The translations under genes were made by a program, and so were the position numbers. A model generated the notes under the pieces. That model did no database searches, was not told where the DNA came from, and was given only the letters and a program-made list of their open reading frames with translations. This document shows positions 43,646 to 51,336 of a stretch of 64,000 bases of DNA, one piece after another. The DNA is taken from positions 89,459 through 153,458 of the forward strand of contig DAIMDW010000010.1 of the NCBI GenBank assembly GCA_036725605.1. The letters are read 5' to 3'. The stretch comes from CALBTQ01 sp036725605 (lineage in GTDB: Bacteria > Lernaellota > Lernaellaia > Lernaellales > Lernaellaceae). Every line of letters starts with the position of its first letter. The first letter of the stretch is position 1.

Positions 43646-44983
43646 ATGAACGCCGTTAAATGGAACAGTTTCCTTTTGCTTTTTATCCTGGTCGCGATGG
43701 CGATGATCGCCGGCTGCACCTGCGACGACGATGACGACGATAATGACGCCGCCGACGATGACGACACCGGCGACGACGACACCGGCGACGACGACACCGA
43801 CGACGACACCACCGACGACGACACCGACGATGATGACGACGATACGACGCCGTCGCCCGCCGAGCCGTTCATCGAGGCGGGCAAAGCCTACTTGCGCTTG
43901 GGCGCGGGCGATCTGGCGCGTGAACAGTTCCTGCTGGCCAAAGGGGCCGACGCGGAACACGAGGGCGGTTACTACGGCAACGCGCTGGCCGATCTCGTCC
44001 ACGACTTCGACGTCATTTCGATCATCGACAGCTACATCGAGATGCTCATCGGCTTTCAGCCGCCGGAAAAGGACGGAGTGCCCGACACCGGCCAAGGGAT
44101 GATCGACCAGGTAATTCAGTTGGCGCTGGAGGGGCTGGTCACCGAGCGTAGCGACGAGCTGGTCGAACAGGTCGAATGGCTGCGCACCGAAGCGCCCGAC
44201 GTGATCTTTGAACTCGACCGCATGCCGATCATTCTCTTCTTCGAGGAAGTGGCCGACTTTCACGGTGACTTCGACCTGCCCGACGCCGTGGCCGCCGAGG
44301 CGATGGCGCGGCTGCTGGGCGGACTGATCGAGCATCTGCTGGCGCTCAATCTCGACTTCAACATCGGTGTGATCTTCGACGTGAAGGATATGGACTGGGG
44401 CGATTTCAGCACCGAAGAGATCATCGGCGCGGTTATCGACATCGGGCTGGCGCTGCTGGACGATCCGGCGTTCCCCAACGTGTTCACCCTCAAGGAAGAC
44501 GGCGCGCTGTTCAAGGCGGCGGGCCTGAAAATGGGTCTGGGTTGGGCGAACGCGGCGGAGACGTACTCGTTGATCATCGCCGAGACGACGCCGCAGACGG
44601 CCGAGGTTTTCGGCTACAGCGACCTCAACGGCGACAGCGCGTGGCAGGAAAACGAACCGCTTTATCTGCAGCCCTGGGAAGAGTTGAACGAGCATGACAA
44701 TCAGGTGGCCTGGGAGTTCCGCGACGTCTTCCAGTCGCTGGCCGACAGCTTCCTGGACTACACCGAATACGACACCGACCCGGAAAATCCGCAGCCGTTC
44801 AACCTGTCGGAGCTCAACGTCATTCTGCATGCGATCGGGCTGCCGTCGCTGATTCCGTCGTGGGCGTTGCTGGACATCGACTTCGGCGCGGCGTACCGCG
44901 ATGCCGACCCGACGGCCTTCCGCGACACGCTGGTGGCGATCTTCAATCTGCTGGACCCGCTGTTCCCGGATATGTATCCGTAA
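43646..44983 (+). CDS. Asp-linker lipoprotein with helical head domain
   Basis: 445 residues. ATGs at 43643 and 43646 both follow GAGGG. Lipobox A-M-I-A-G-C (Cys24), then T-C-D-D-D-D-D-D-N-D-A and a linker to about residue 68 (D-D-D-T-G, D-D-D-T-T units). The head is mostly alpha-helical with acidic, Leu-rich helices (A-Y-L-R-L-G-A-G-D-L-A-R-E-Q-F-L-L-A-K, a TPR-like first pair) and ends L-L-D-P-L-F-P-D-M-Y-P. It contains a D-L-N-G-D-S-A-W-Q loop, EF-hand-like in part. Function unknown. A terminator follows directly. Confidence 0.72.
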   Translation: MNAVKWNSFLLLFILVAMAMIAGCTCDDDDDDNDAADDDDTGDDDTGDDDTDDDTTDDDTDDDDDDTTPSPAEPFIEAGKAYLRLGAGDLAREQFLLAKGADAEHEGGYYGNALADLVHDFDVISIIDSYIEMLIGFQPPEKDGVPDTGQGMIDQVIQLALEGLVTERSDELVEQVEWLRTEAPDVIFELDRMPIILFFEEVADFHGDFDLPDAVAAEAMARLLGGLIEHLLALNLDFNIGVIFDVKDMDWGDFSTEEIIGAVIDIGLALLDDPAFPNVFTLKEDGALFKAAGLKMGLGWANAAETYSLIIAETTPQTAEVFGYSDLNGDSAWQENEPLYLQPWEELNEHDNQVAWEFRDVFQSLADSFLDYTEYDTDPENPQPFNLSELNVILHAIGLPSLIPSWALLDIDFGAAYRDADPTAFRDTLVAIFNLLDPLFPDMYP

Positions 44984-45011
44984 GAATCGTGGACGAATCA
45001 CAAAACGCACG

Positions 45012-45044
45012 AGCGCCGGCCCGGTCCGGCGCTTTGTTTTTGTT
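45012..45044 (+). terminator. Intrinsic terminator after the helical lipoprotein
   Basis: Perfect eight-base stem AGCGCCGG / CCGGCGCT with a six-base loop, followed by TTGTTTTTGTT, 29 bases after the stop. Confidence 0.85.
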
Positions 45045-45472
45045 GTCGTCCAAGGTGGCGCTGTTTTACGGGTGAGTGAAACGAGCGGACGTAACGGTGG
45101 ATCGTTACGCATATCGGTTTGTTTCGTGTGTATTGCTTTCCTTCATGAGCCTCGTTAGAGGCGAAAGATTGTAGCCTGGGGCGTGAGTCCCAGGATGGAA
45201 GCGAAAAATATCCAAGCCCTTCAGGGCGGTAAGAAGCCTTGGCCATATTCGACGCTCTGCCGCCCCGGCGGGGCATAGAAAATTTTTGGCTTTTTTGCCC
45301 GGCGCTCACGCACCGGGCTACCCTCTATCGCCCCTAACGGGGCTGTTTGTCGCCTATCGGCGCATTTGCCGAAACGAGTGAGCATAACAGTGAATAACGA
45401 GAACACCCGTACACTTCGCGATGCTCGTGTGTCAGCACCACCCGGCCGAGGGGAGGAATTTTCTTTACTTCC
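45045..45472. repeat. Array of short hairpins and dispersed repeat B copy 2
   Basis: No gene. Six short hairpins lie in series: GCCTC/GAGGC (45149-45162), CCTGGG/CCCAGG (45175-45194), GCCC/GGGC (45216-45227), GCCCC/GGGGC (45262-45274), CCCGG/CCGGG (45298-45317), GCCCC/GGGGC (45330-45343). They are joined by text such as AGATTGTAGCCTGGGGCGTG and CGCCCCTAACGGGGCTG. At 45370-45446 lies an inverted relative of 10895-10985. This has the look of a mobile, non-autonomous intergenic element. Confidence 0.7.
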
Positions 45473-46540
45473 TCACTCCTGCTCCCAAGTGAATTCGGCG
45501 AAGACCGGGAAGTGGTCGGAGGGATAGCGGTCGTCCTGGTTGTAGTGCGACACCTCGGCCGCGAAGGGCGCGAGGGCGGCGGTGTAGAGCACCCAGTCGA
45601 TGCGCGAGGAGCCGGTCGGCGTGCCGGTGAAGTTGTGGAAGGTGCCTTCGTCGGGAACGGCGAGGGTGATCCACGGATCGATCATCGCGCCGCTCGCGCC
45701 CTGGTACGACGCCGCGCCGGTGAGGATCCGATACCCGTTGCCGTCCACCGTTTCGTTGAAATCGCCGGTCACCAGCACCGGGGCGTCGCCGGCGATCTCG
45801 TCGATCTGCTCGACCATCAGCGCCGCCGAACGCTCGTGCACCTCGTCGCCGTGGTAGGTGTCCCAGTGCGTGTTGAACACGAAGAACGTGCGGCCGGTGG
45901 CGAGGCTCTCCAGCTCAGCCCAGGTGACGATGCGCGGGCACAACTGGCTGGCGCTGAATTGGCTGCCGACGACCTCGGGCGTGTCGGAGAGCCAGAAGGT
46001 GCTCTGGTCGATCAGCTCGTATTTGTCGGTGCGGTAAAACACGGCGCTGTATTCGTCGGGCAGCAGCCGCCGCGAACGGCCGACCCACGCGTAGCCGGGC
46101 ACGTTTTGCTCGATGTGGGTGAGTTGGAAAATCAATCCTTCCTGCACGCCCATCACGTCGGGCATTTCCTGGGCGATGAAATCGGCGACGATCCCCTTGC
46201 GGTGCACCCAGGAATTTTCGCCGTCGGCGGCCAGGCCGGTACGCAGGTTGAACGACATCGCCTTGATCGTCTCGGGTTCGGTCGTATCGTCGTCGCCGGT
46301 GTCGTCGTCGAGCGTATCGTCGTCGCTCGTGTCGTCGTCGGACGTGTCGTCGTCGGACGTGTCGTCGTCGGACGTGTCGTCGTCGAGCGTGTCATCGTCG
46401 ACGGAATCGTCGTCGGTCGTGTCGTCATCGGTGGGGGTGAAATCGTCGTTGTCGTCGTCATCGTCGTCGCCATCGCAGGCGGCGAGGCAGAGGATCGTCA
46501 ACAAGGAAAGCAGTACGAACAAAAATGCACGGCGGTTCAT
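45473..46540 (-). CDS. EEP-fold (endonuclease/exonuclease/phosphatase) Asp-linker lipoprotein
   Basis: 355 residues. Lipobox L-C-L-A-A-C (Cys22), then D-G-D-D-D-D-D-D-N-D-D and a linker to about residue 90 that includes four D-D-D-T-S units. The head has the EEP motifs in order: M-S-F-N-L-R, V-M-G-V-Q-E-G, N-T-H-W-D, T-G-D-F-N-E, S-R-I-D-W-V-L-Y and S-D-H-F-P-V, covering the metal-binding Glu, the catalytic Asp/His and the terminal D-H. These Mg2+-dependent enzymes cut phosphodiester or phosphate bonds in nucleic acids, sphingolipids or inositol phosphates. Surface display suggests scavenging of phosphate or nucleotides; substrate not determinable. Confidence 0.88.
   Translation of the reverse strand: MNRRAFLFVLLSLLTILCLAACDGDDDDDDNDDFTPTDDDTTDDDSVDDDTLDDDTSDDDTSDDDTSDDDTSDDDTLDDDTGDDDTTEPETIKAMSFNLRTGLAADGENSWVHRKGIVADFIAQEMPDVMGVQEGLIFQLTHIEQNVPGYAWVGRSRRLLPDEYSAVFYRTDKYELIDQSTFWLSDTPEVVGSQFSASQLCPRIVTWAELESLATGRTFFVFNTHWDTYHGDEVHERSAALMVEQIDEIAGDAPVLVTGDFNETVDGNGYRILTGAASYQGASGAMIDPWITLAVPDEGTFHNFTGTPTGSSRIDWVLYTAALAPFAAEVSHYNQDDRYPSDHFPVFAEFTWEQE
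46283..46477 (-). repeat. Asp-linker repeat tract of the EEP lipoprotein
   Basis: Tandem 15-base units on the minus strand, with GACGACGACACGTCC-type units in the middle (D-D-D-T-S x4). This subset departs from the D-T-[V/I/T] pattern of the large lipoproteins. Confidence 0.85.
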
Positions 46541-46596
46541 GGCGTCGTCTCCGGATCGCGGTTCGCCTCGATTGTACTCTTCCGGCGCGCGGATGC

Positions 46597-46636
46597 AAAA
46601 AGCCCCCGCGAACGCCGAACAAACGCGCGCGGGGGC
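46597..46636 (-). terminator. Intrinsic terminator of the OPT gene/operon
   Basis: On the minus strand GCCCCCGCG pairs perfectly with CGCGGGGGC, followed by TTTTT. It starts eight bases after the OPT stop codon. Confidence 0.88.
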
Positions 46637-46643
46637 CCGGTGG

Positions 46644-48590
46644 TTACTTGTTTTTACGCAACGCGATCGCGACGGTCAGCACGATCAGGCCGGCCAGCGC
46701 GGCGACCGCGCCCAGCGCGCTGTGGATCTTGAGCAGCGGCACGGAGAAGGCGATGACGATCGGCGCGAGGATGATGCCGATGATCGCTTCGCCGGCGACC
46801 AAGCCGGACGCGAAGAGGATGCCTTTCTGGTTGGCGTCGTCGGCCGCCTTGTCGCCGCCGGCCCGGCGTGCCTTGCGCACGACGTACCACGAGGCGAGGC
46901 CGCCCAGGAGAATCGGCACGGTGGTCGACCAGGGCAGGTAGATGCCCACGGCCAGCGGCATGATGTGCAGGCGGAAGGAGCCGCCGCGTTTTTCGAAGAC
47001 GAACACGTCGAGCAGCACGATGACGACGCCCAGCGCCGCGCCGACGATCACCAGCGTCCAGGGCAGGTGCTTGGACGGATCGAACAGCGCGCTGACCAGC
47101 TTGGAAAACAGCATCGCCTGCGGAGCCTTGAGGAACGCCTGCCCTTCGACCAGCGGCTTGCCGATGCCGTAGGCCTTGGCGAGCATGGCCATCGTCGGGG
47201 CGATAATGAACGCGGGCAGCACGGTGCCCACCACCTCGGCCCACTGCTGCCGGCGCGGGGTGCCGCCGAGCAGATAGCCGATTTTCAGGTCCTGCGAGAT
47301 GTCGCCGGCGGTGCAGGCCGCGCAGCACACGACGCCCGCCACGCCCAGGGTGGCCAGAATGCCCGCGTTGCCGGTGTAGCCCAGCAGCAGCATCACGGCG
47401 GCGGTGATCAGCACGGTGCAGATGGTCATGCCCGACACCGGGTTGTTGGACGAGCCGACCAGCCCGGCGATGTAGCTGGCGACGGCAACGAAAAAGAAGG
47501 CCGTGATGAACATCAGCACCGTCGAGAGCAGCGAGGTGCCCAGCGCCATGTTGGTCGAAACGCCCGACTGGCTGAGCATCAGCCAGTAGACGATGAAGGT
47601 CAGCGCGACGACCACGCCGGCCAGCGACAACAATTGCCGGCCGCGAATGTCCTGGTCGGTGCGCAGCATGTTTTCGATGCCCGCGGTTTTCTTGAAGCCC
47701 GCGAAGGCGCTCTGCAACCCCTTTTTGATGCCGTTGCGCACCTTGATGATCGACCAGATGCCGCCGACGACCATCGCGCCGATGCCCAGGTAGCGGATCT
47801 GGTTGTTCCAGATGTCCCACACGGTATCCAGCGCGCTGCCCTGGACGCCGCCGCCGGTGTAAACCAGCACGGGAATCGCGACCGCCCAGGCGATCGCGCC
47901 GCCGAGGAAAACCAACAGCGAGATGTCCAGCCCGATGATGTAGCCCACGCCCAGCAGCGCCGCGCTGACCTCGACGCCGCCGTAGAGCGCGGTGCGGCCC
48001 GCGCGGAATGCGCCCTCGGCCGTTTCGGCGACGAGGCCGGTCAATTTGACGAAGGCTTTGAACAACGCGCCCACGCCCAGCGCGCCGAAAATCACGCCCA
48101 GGTGCGCGCCGCCCACGTCGCCGGCCTTGAGCACCTCGGCGCAGGCCACGCCCTCGGGGTAGCGCAGTTCCTTTTCCTCGATGATCAACGCGCGGCGCAG
48201 CGGAATCATCATCATCACGCCCAACACGCCGCCGGCGATGGCGATGAGCGTCGTTTCCCAGTAGTTGAAGGTTTCCCAGACGCCCGAAAGCACCAGGGCG
48301 GGCACGGTGAAGATGATGCCGGCGGCCAGCGATTCGCCCGAACTGGCGATGGTGTGCACGATGTTGTTTTCCAGGATCGTGCCGCGCTTGAGCAGGCCGC
48401 GCAAAACGCCCATTGAAATAACCGAAGCGGGGATCGCCGCCGAGACGGTCATGCCCGCGTACAGGCCGATGTACACGTTCGCCGCGCACATGATGAAGGA
48501 CAGCAAAATGCCCAAAATCAGCGCCTGTGCGGTCAACTCGGGGATGCTCTTGGATGCGGGCACATACGGCTCGAATGGTTTTTCAGCCAT
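46644..48590 (-). CDS. OPT-family oligopeptide/metal-chelate transporter
   Basis: 648 residues with about 14-16 membrane helices; GAGGAGG lies six bases before the ATG. N-terminus I-P-E-L-T-A-Q-A-L-I-L-G-I-L-L-S, then N-V-Y-I-G-L-Y-A-G-M-T-V-S-A-A-I-P-A-S-V-I, R-Y-P-E-G-V-A-C-A-E-V-L-K-A-G and G-L-V-G-S-S-N-N-P-V-S-G-M-T, all typical of bacterial OPT proteins. These are thought to move oligopeptides or metal-siderophore complexes using the proton gradient. It lies 72 bases after the run of lipoprotein genes and may be read from the same transcript, possibly taking up products captured at the surface. Confidence 0.92.
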   Translation of the reverse strand: MAEKPFEPYVPASKSIPELTAQALILGILLSFIMCAANVYIGLYAGMTVSAAIPASVISMGVLRGLLKRGTILENNIVHTIASSGESLAAGIIFTVPALVLSGVWETFNYWETTLIAIAGGVLGVMMMIPLRRALIIEEKELRYPEGVACAEVLKAGDVGGAHLGVIFGALGVGALFKAFVKLTGLVAETAEGAFRAGRTALYGGVEVSAALLGVGYIIGLDISLLVFLGGAIAWAVAIPVLVYTGGGVQGSALDTVWDIWNNQIRYLGIGAMVVGGIWSIIKVRNGIKKGLQSAFAGFKKTAGIENMLRTDQDIRGRQLLSLAGVVVALTFIVYWLMLSQSGVSTNMALGTSLLSTVLMFITAFFFVAVASYIAGLVGSSNNPVSGMTICTVLITAAVMLLLGYTGNAGILATLGVAGVVCCAACTAGDISQDLKIGYLLGGTPRRQQWAEVVGTVLPAFIIAPTMAMLAKAYGIGKPLVEGQAFLKAPQAMLFSKLVSALFDPSKHLPWTLVIVGAALGVVIVLLDVFVFEKRGGSFRLHIMPLAVGIYLPWSTTVPILLGGLASWYVVRKARRAGGDKAADDANQKGILFASGLVAGEAIIGIILAPIVIAFSVPLLKIHSALGAVAALAGLIVLTVAIALRKNK

Positions 48591-48662
48591 CGGTTCCTCC
48601 TCGATGTTCGGGCGGGATAATCACCGGTATCTTAGCGCAAGCTCGGCGAAGGGCAAGGGCGT

Positions 48663-51329
48663 TTACGGCAGATCCAGCCGGGTGTGGTACACCGCGCCGC
48701 CGTACACATAGGCCAGGTGCGCGTCGTCGTTTTCGTCCAGCTTGAGGGTGACCCAGGAGCCGCCGCGATCGACCGCGACCGACGTCCAGGCGCCGGTGGC
48801 GTCGCTCGCCAGGCGCAGCCGGCCGTTGTTGTTGCCGTCGTAATAGGCGATGAGGATCGTGCCGTCGGCGCGCACGGCCAGCGACGAATAATCGCCGGTG
48901 TCGTCGCGCGCGTCGACCTCTTCGACGATCCACTCTCCCGAGGCGTTGGTGGCGTAGTACAGCGAACCGCCGGTGTCCCCGCCGCCGAAGCTGACGTGCA
49001 GGTGATCGTCGCCGTCAACCACCAGTGAAATGCGGTTGCCGGCGTCGCCGAGGTCGGCGATCGTTTCGCTGACCCACTCGCCGCTACGGTCGGTCACATG
49101 GCGCAGCAGGCCTTCGTAGGTCTGGTAGGCGACGTGGACGAAATCCTCGCTGTCGAAGTCGATGGCCGTCAGGCGATAACCATCGTCGGCGATGATCGTG
49201 GAGGATCCATAGCCGCCGGAAAGGCGCACGGCGGACGCTTTATCCTCGCCCTCCCAGGGAGGGTAGCTGCCCGGATTGCGATAATAGGCGACGCGGTAAC
49301 CGCCTTCGGAATTGACGGCGATGGTCGGGTGGCCGCAGCCTTCCTCGTCGTTCCAGGTGCTGTCCACCTGCAGACGATTAATATAGTGTTCGATGTAGTC
49401 GGCGTCTTTCCCTTCGCGATCATACCAGTGATACCGGAAGGCGATCCGCGTCGAGCTGGCCGGGGTGACCGCGATGGTGTTGGAGTCGTACGTCGTCAAG
49501 GTGATGTCATGTAAATAATAGTCATAGTCTCCCTCTCGCTGCATCACCGGATGCCAGGCGCCGGATTGGTTGGTCGCGTACATCAGGTTCGAATAGCCCC
49601 AGTTGCCGCCCTGGTAGCTGATGTGGGCGCTGTCGTTGAGCCCGAGGTCCATGGACGGCGCGGTGGCGCCGGCGTTGTTGGTGGCGGCGAACTCCAGTTG
49701 CCAATCGCCGTTTTCGTAGACGGCGTGGCGCAGGCCGAATTCCGGGTTGGAGTAGTAATAGACGGCGTGAAGGCGCCCGGCGGGATCGATCGCCACGTCG
49801 TTGTTGTTGCCCACCGTGGGGATGGAATGGTTGGGTTCGCTGTAATAGAGCGTGTACGATTCGGCGCCGCCGACGTACGGATGGTTGATCGTCTTCACCC
49901 CCATCGCCGACGATTCGTAGTCGTATCCACTAAAATAATAACTATAACCGATAAAGATTGAATCGTTGGGACCGACGACCAGCGAGTTGGAAATGCCGCC
50001 GTAGGCGTATTCGGTTTCCTCGTCGTTGTTGAGGAAGGTCCAGGCGCCGCCCTGGTTGGTGACGATCCGCATCGCTTCGTTGTAGGCGTAATACCAGCAG
50101 GCGACGATCGAGCCGTCGCTGAGCAGGCCGGCCGACAATTGACCGCCGTCGCCCGGCGTCGCGGCGATCGTTTCGACGGTCCACGCGCCGGATTCGTTGG
50201 TGGCGTATTTGACGCTCGGCGCGGCCGAATCGCGATAGACGACGTGCATTTTGTTTTGGGCGTCGATCAGCAGCGCCGCGTCTTTGCCGACGTTGCCGCT
50301 TTTGTCGACGTTTTCGATCGCCCAACCGTCGAGGGCGTTAACCGCGACCTTCAGCATGCCGTGGGCATCGTCGCGGTAGGCGATGCGCGGCCGGCCGTCG
50401 GCGTCCAGCGCGAGCGAGGCGTGGGAGCCGACGTCGCCCGACGCGTCGACCGTCGTGACTTGCCAATCGCCTGAGGCGTCGGTGACATACACCAGGCTGT
50501 TGTCGCGCAACGATTTGTAGGCGACGTGCAGGTGACCGGCGTCGTCGAGCGCCAAGTCAGGATCGTCGGCGAACCCGGCGAGGTGTTCGACGGTCCAGTT
50601 TTCGCCGTCGGCGTTGACGTACAGGAACAAATCGCGCGCCTGCCGGGCCAGCACGTAAATGACGCCGTCATGGTCGATCGCCAGGCGGACCGTGTCGTTT
50701 CCCGGCGGCGGGCCGTCGACGTACTCGACCTCGCCCTCGACCATCACGATGTCGTCATCGACCGTGTCGTCATCGACCGTGTCGTCATCGACCGTGTCGT
50801 CATCGATCGTGTCGTCATCGATCGTGTCGTCATCGGTTGTGTCGTCGTCGACCGTGTCGTCATCAATCGTGTCGTCATCGACCGTGTCGTCATCGACCGT
50901 GTCGTCGTCGATCGTGTCGTCATCGACCGTGTCGTCGTCAATCGTGTCGTCGTCGACCGTATCGTCATCGACCGTATCGTCATCGACCGTGTCGTCGTCG
51001 ACCGTGTCATCATCGATCGTGTCGTCGTCGGTCGTGTCGTCATCGACCGTGTCGTCATCGGTTGTGTCGTCATCGGTTGTGTCGTCATCGATGGTGTCAT
51101 CGTCAATGCTATCGTCGTCGACCGTATCGTCATCGACCGTATCGTCATCAATCGTGTCGTCATCGGTCGTGTCGTCATCGATCGTGTCGTCGTCGATCGT
51201 ATCGTCATCAATCGTGTCGTCATCGGTCGGCGTGGCGTCGTCGTTGTCGTCATCGTCGTCGGGCGGGCAGGCGGCGACGGCGAGCATCATCAAAAGCAGC
51301 AACGACAAGGCAATAAGGGCTCGGCTCAT
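48663..51329 (-). CDS. Asp-linker beta-propeller lipoprotein with 31-unit stalk
   Basis: 888 residues. The start at 51329 has GAGG five bases upstream. Lipobox L-A-V-A-A-C (Cys21), then P-P-D-D-D-D-D-N-D-D-A-T-P-T. Then 31 consecutive pentapeptides D-D-D-[TS]-[IVT] form a ~155-residue stalk, the longest in the window. The head of ~690 residues repeats G-x-W-x-V-E-x-I and D-x-x-G-x-L-H-V-A-Y blades, for example H-I-A-Y-K-S, R-I-A-Y-R-D-D, H-V-V-Y-R-D-S and H-I-S-Y-Q-G. That suggests one or two propellers of the sialidase/BNR kind without visible catalytic residues. It is the last lipoprotein of the run. Confidence 0.8.
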   Translation of the reverse strand: MSRALIALSLLLLMMLAVAACPPDDDDDNDDATPTDDDTIDDDTIDDDTIDDDTTDDDTIDDDTVDDDTVDDDSIDDDTIDDDTTDDDTTDDDTVDDDTTDDDTIDDDTVDDDTVDDDTVDDDTVDDDTIDDDTVDDDTIDDDTVDDDTVDDDTIDDDTVDDDTTDDDTIDDDTIDDDTVDDDTVDDDTVDDDIVMVEGEVEYVDGPPPGNDTVRLAIDHDGVIYVLARQARDLFLYVNADGENWTVEHLAGFADDPDLALDDAGHLHVAYKSLRDNSLVYVTDASGDWQVTTVDASGDVGSHASLALDADGRPRIAYRDDAHGMLKVAVNALDGWAIENVDKSGNVGKDAALLIDAQNKMHVVYRDSAAPSVKYATNESGAWTVETIAATPGDGGQLSAGLLSDGSIVACWYYAYNEAMRIVTNQGGAWTFLNNDEETEYAYGGISNSLVVGPNDSIFIGYSYYFSGYDYESSAMGVKTINHPYVGGAESYTLYYSEPNHSIPTVGNNNDVAIDPAGRLHAVYYYSNPEFGLRHAVYENGDWQLEFAATNNAGATAPSMDLGLNDSAHISYQGGNWGYSNLMYATNQSGAWHPVMQREGDYDYYLHDITLTTYDSNTIAVTPASSTRIAFRYHWYDREGKDADYIEHYINRLQVDSTWNDEEGCGHPTIAVNSEGGYRVAYYRNPGSYPPWEGEDKASAVRLSGGYGSSTIIADDGYRLTAIDFDSEDFVHVAYQTYEGLLRHVTDRSGEWVSETIADLGDAGNRISLVVDGDDHLHVSFGGGDTGGSLYYATNASGEWIVEEVDARDDTGDYSSLAVRADGTILIAYYDGNNNGRLRLASDATGAWTSVAVDRGGSWVTLKLDENDDAHLAYVYGGAVYHTRLDLP
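50749..51260 (-). repeat. 31-unit 15-base tandem repeat (Asp stalk)
   Basis: On the minus strand units of the type GACGACACGGTCGAT repeat 31 times, with third-base changes between neighbours, so the tract is old enough to drift but still uniform in protein. All 31 units give D-(T/S)-(I/V/T). Confidence 0.93.
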
Positions 51330-51336
51330 CCCGTCC

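Noticed and set aside
45149..45343. CRISPR array
   Set aside because: The hairpins differ from each other, spacing is irregular and there are no identical direct repeats or spacers. Likewise the 15-base coding repeats are too short and lie in genes.
46113..48416. 767-codon plus-strand frame opposite the OPT gene
   Set aside because: Arises from high GC content. The product is His/Arg/Asp/Gln rich without fold-like pattern, while the opposite strand encodes a clear OPT transporter with ribosome-binding site and terminator.
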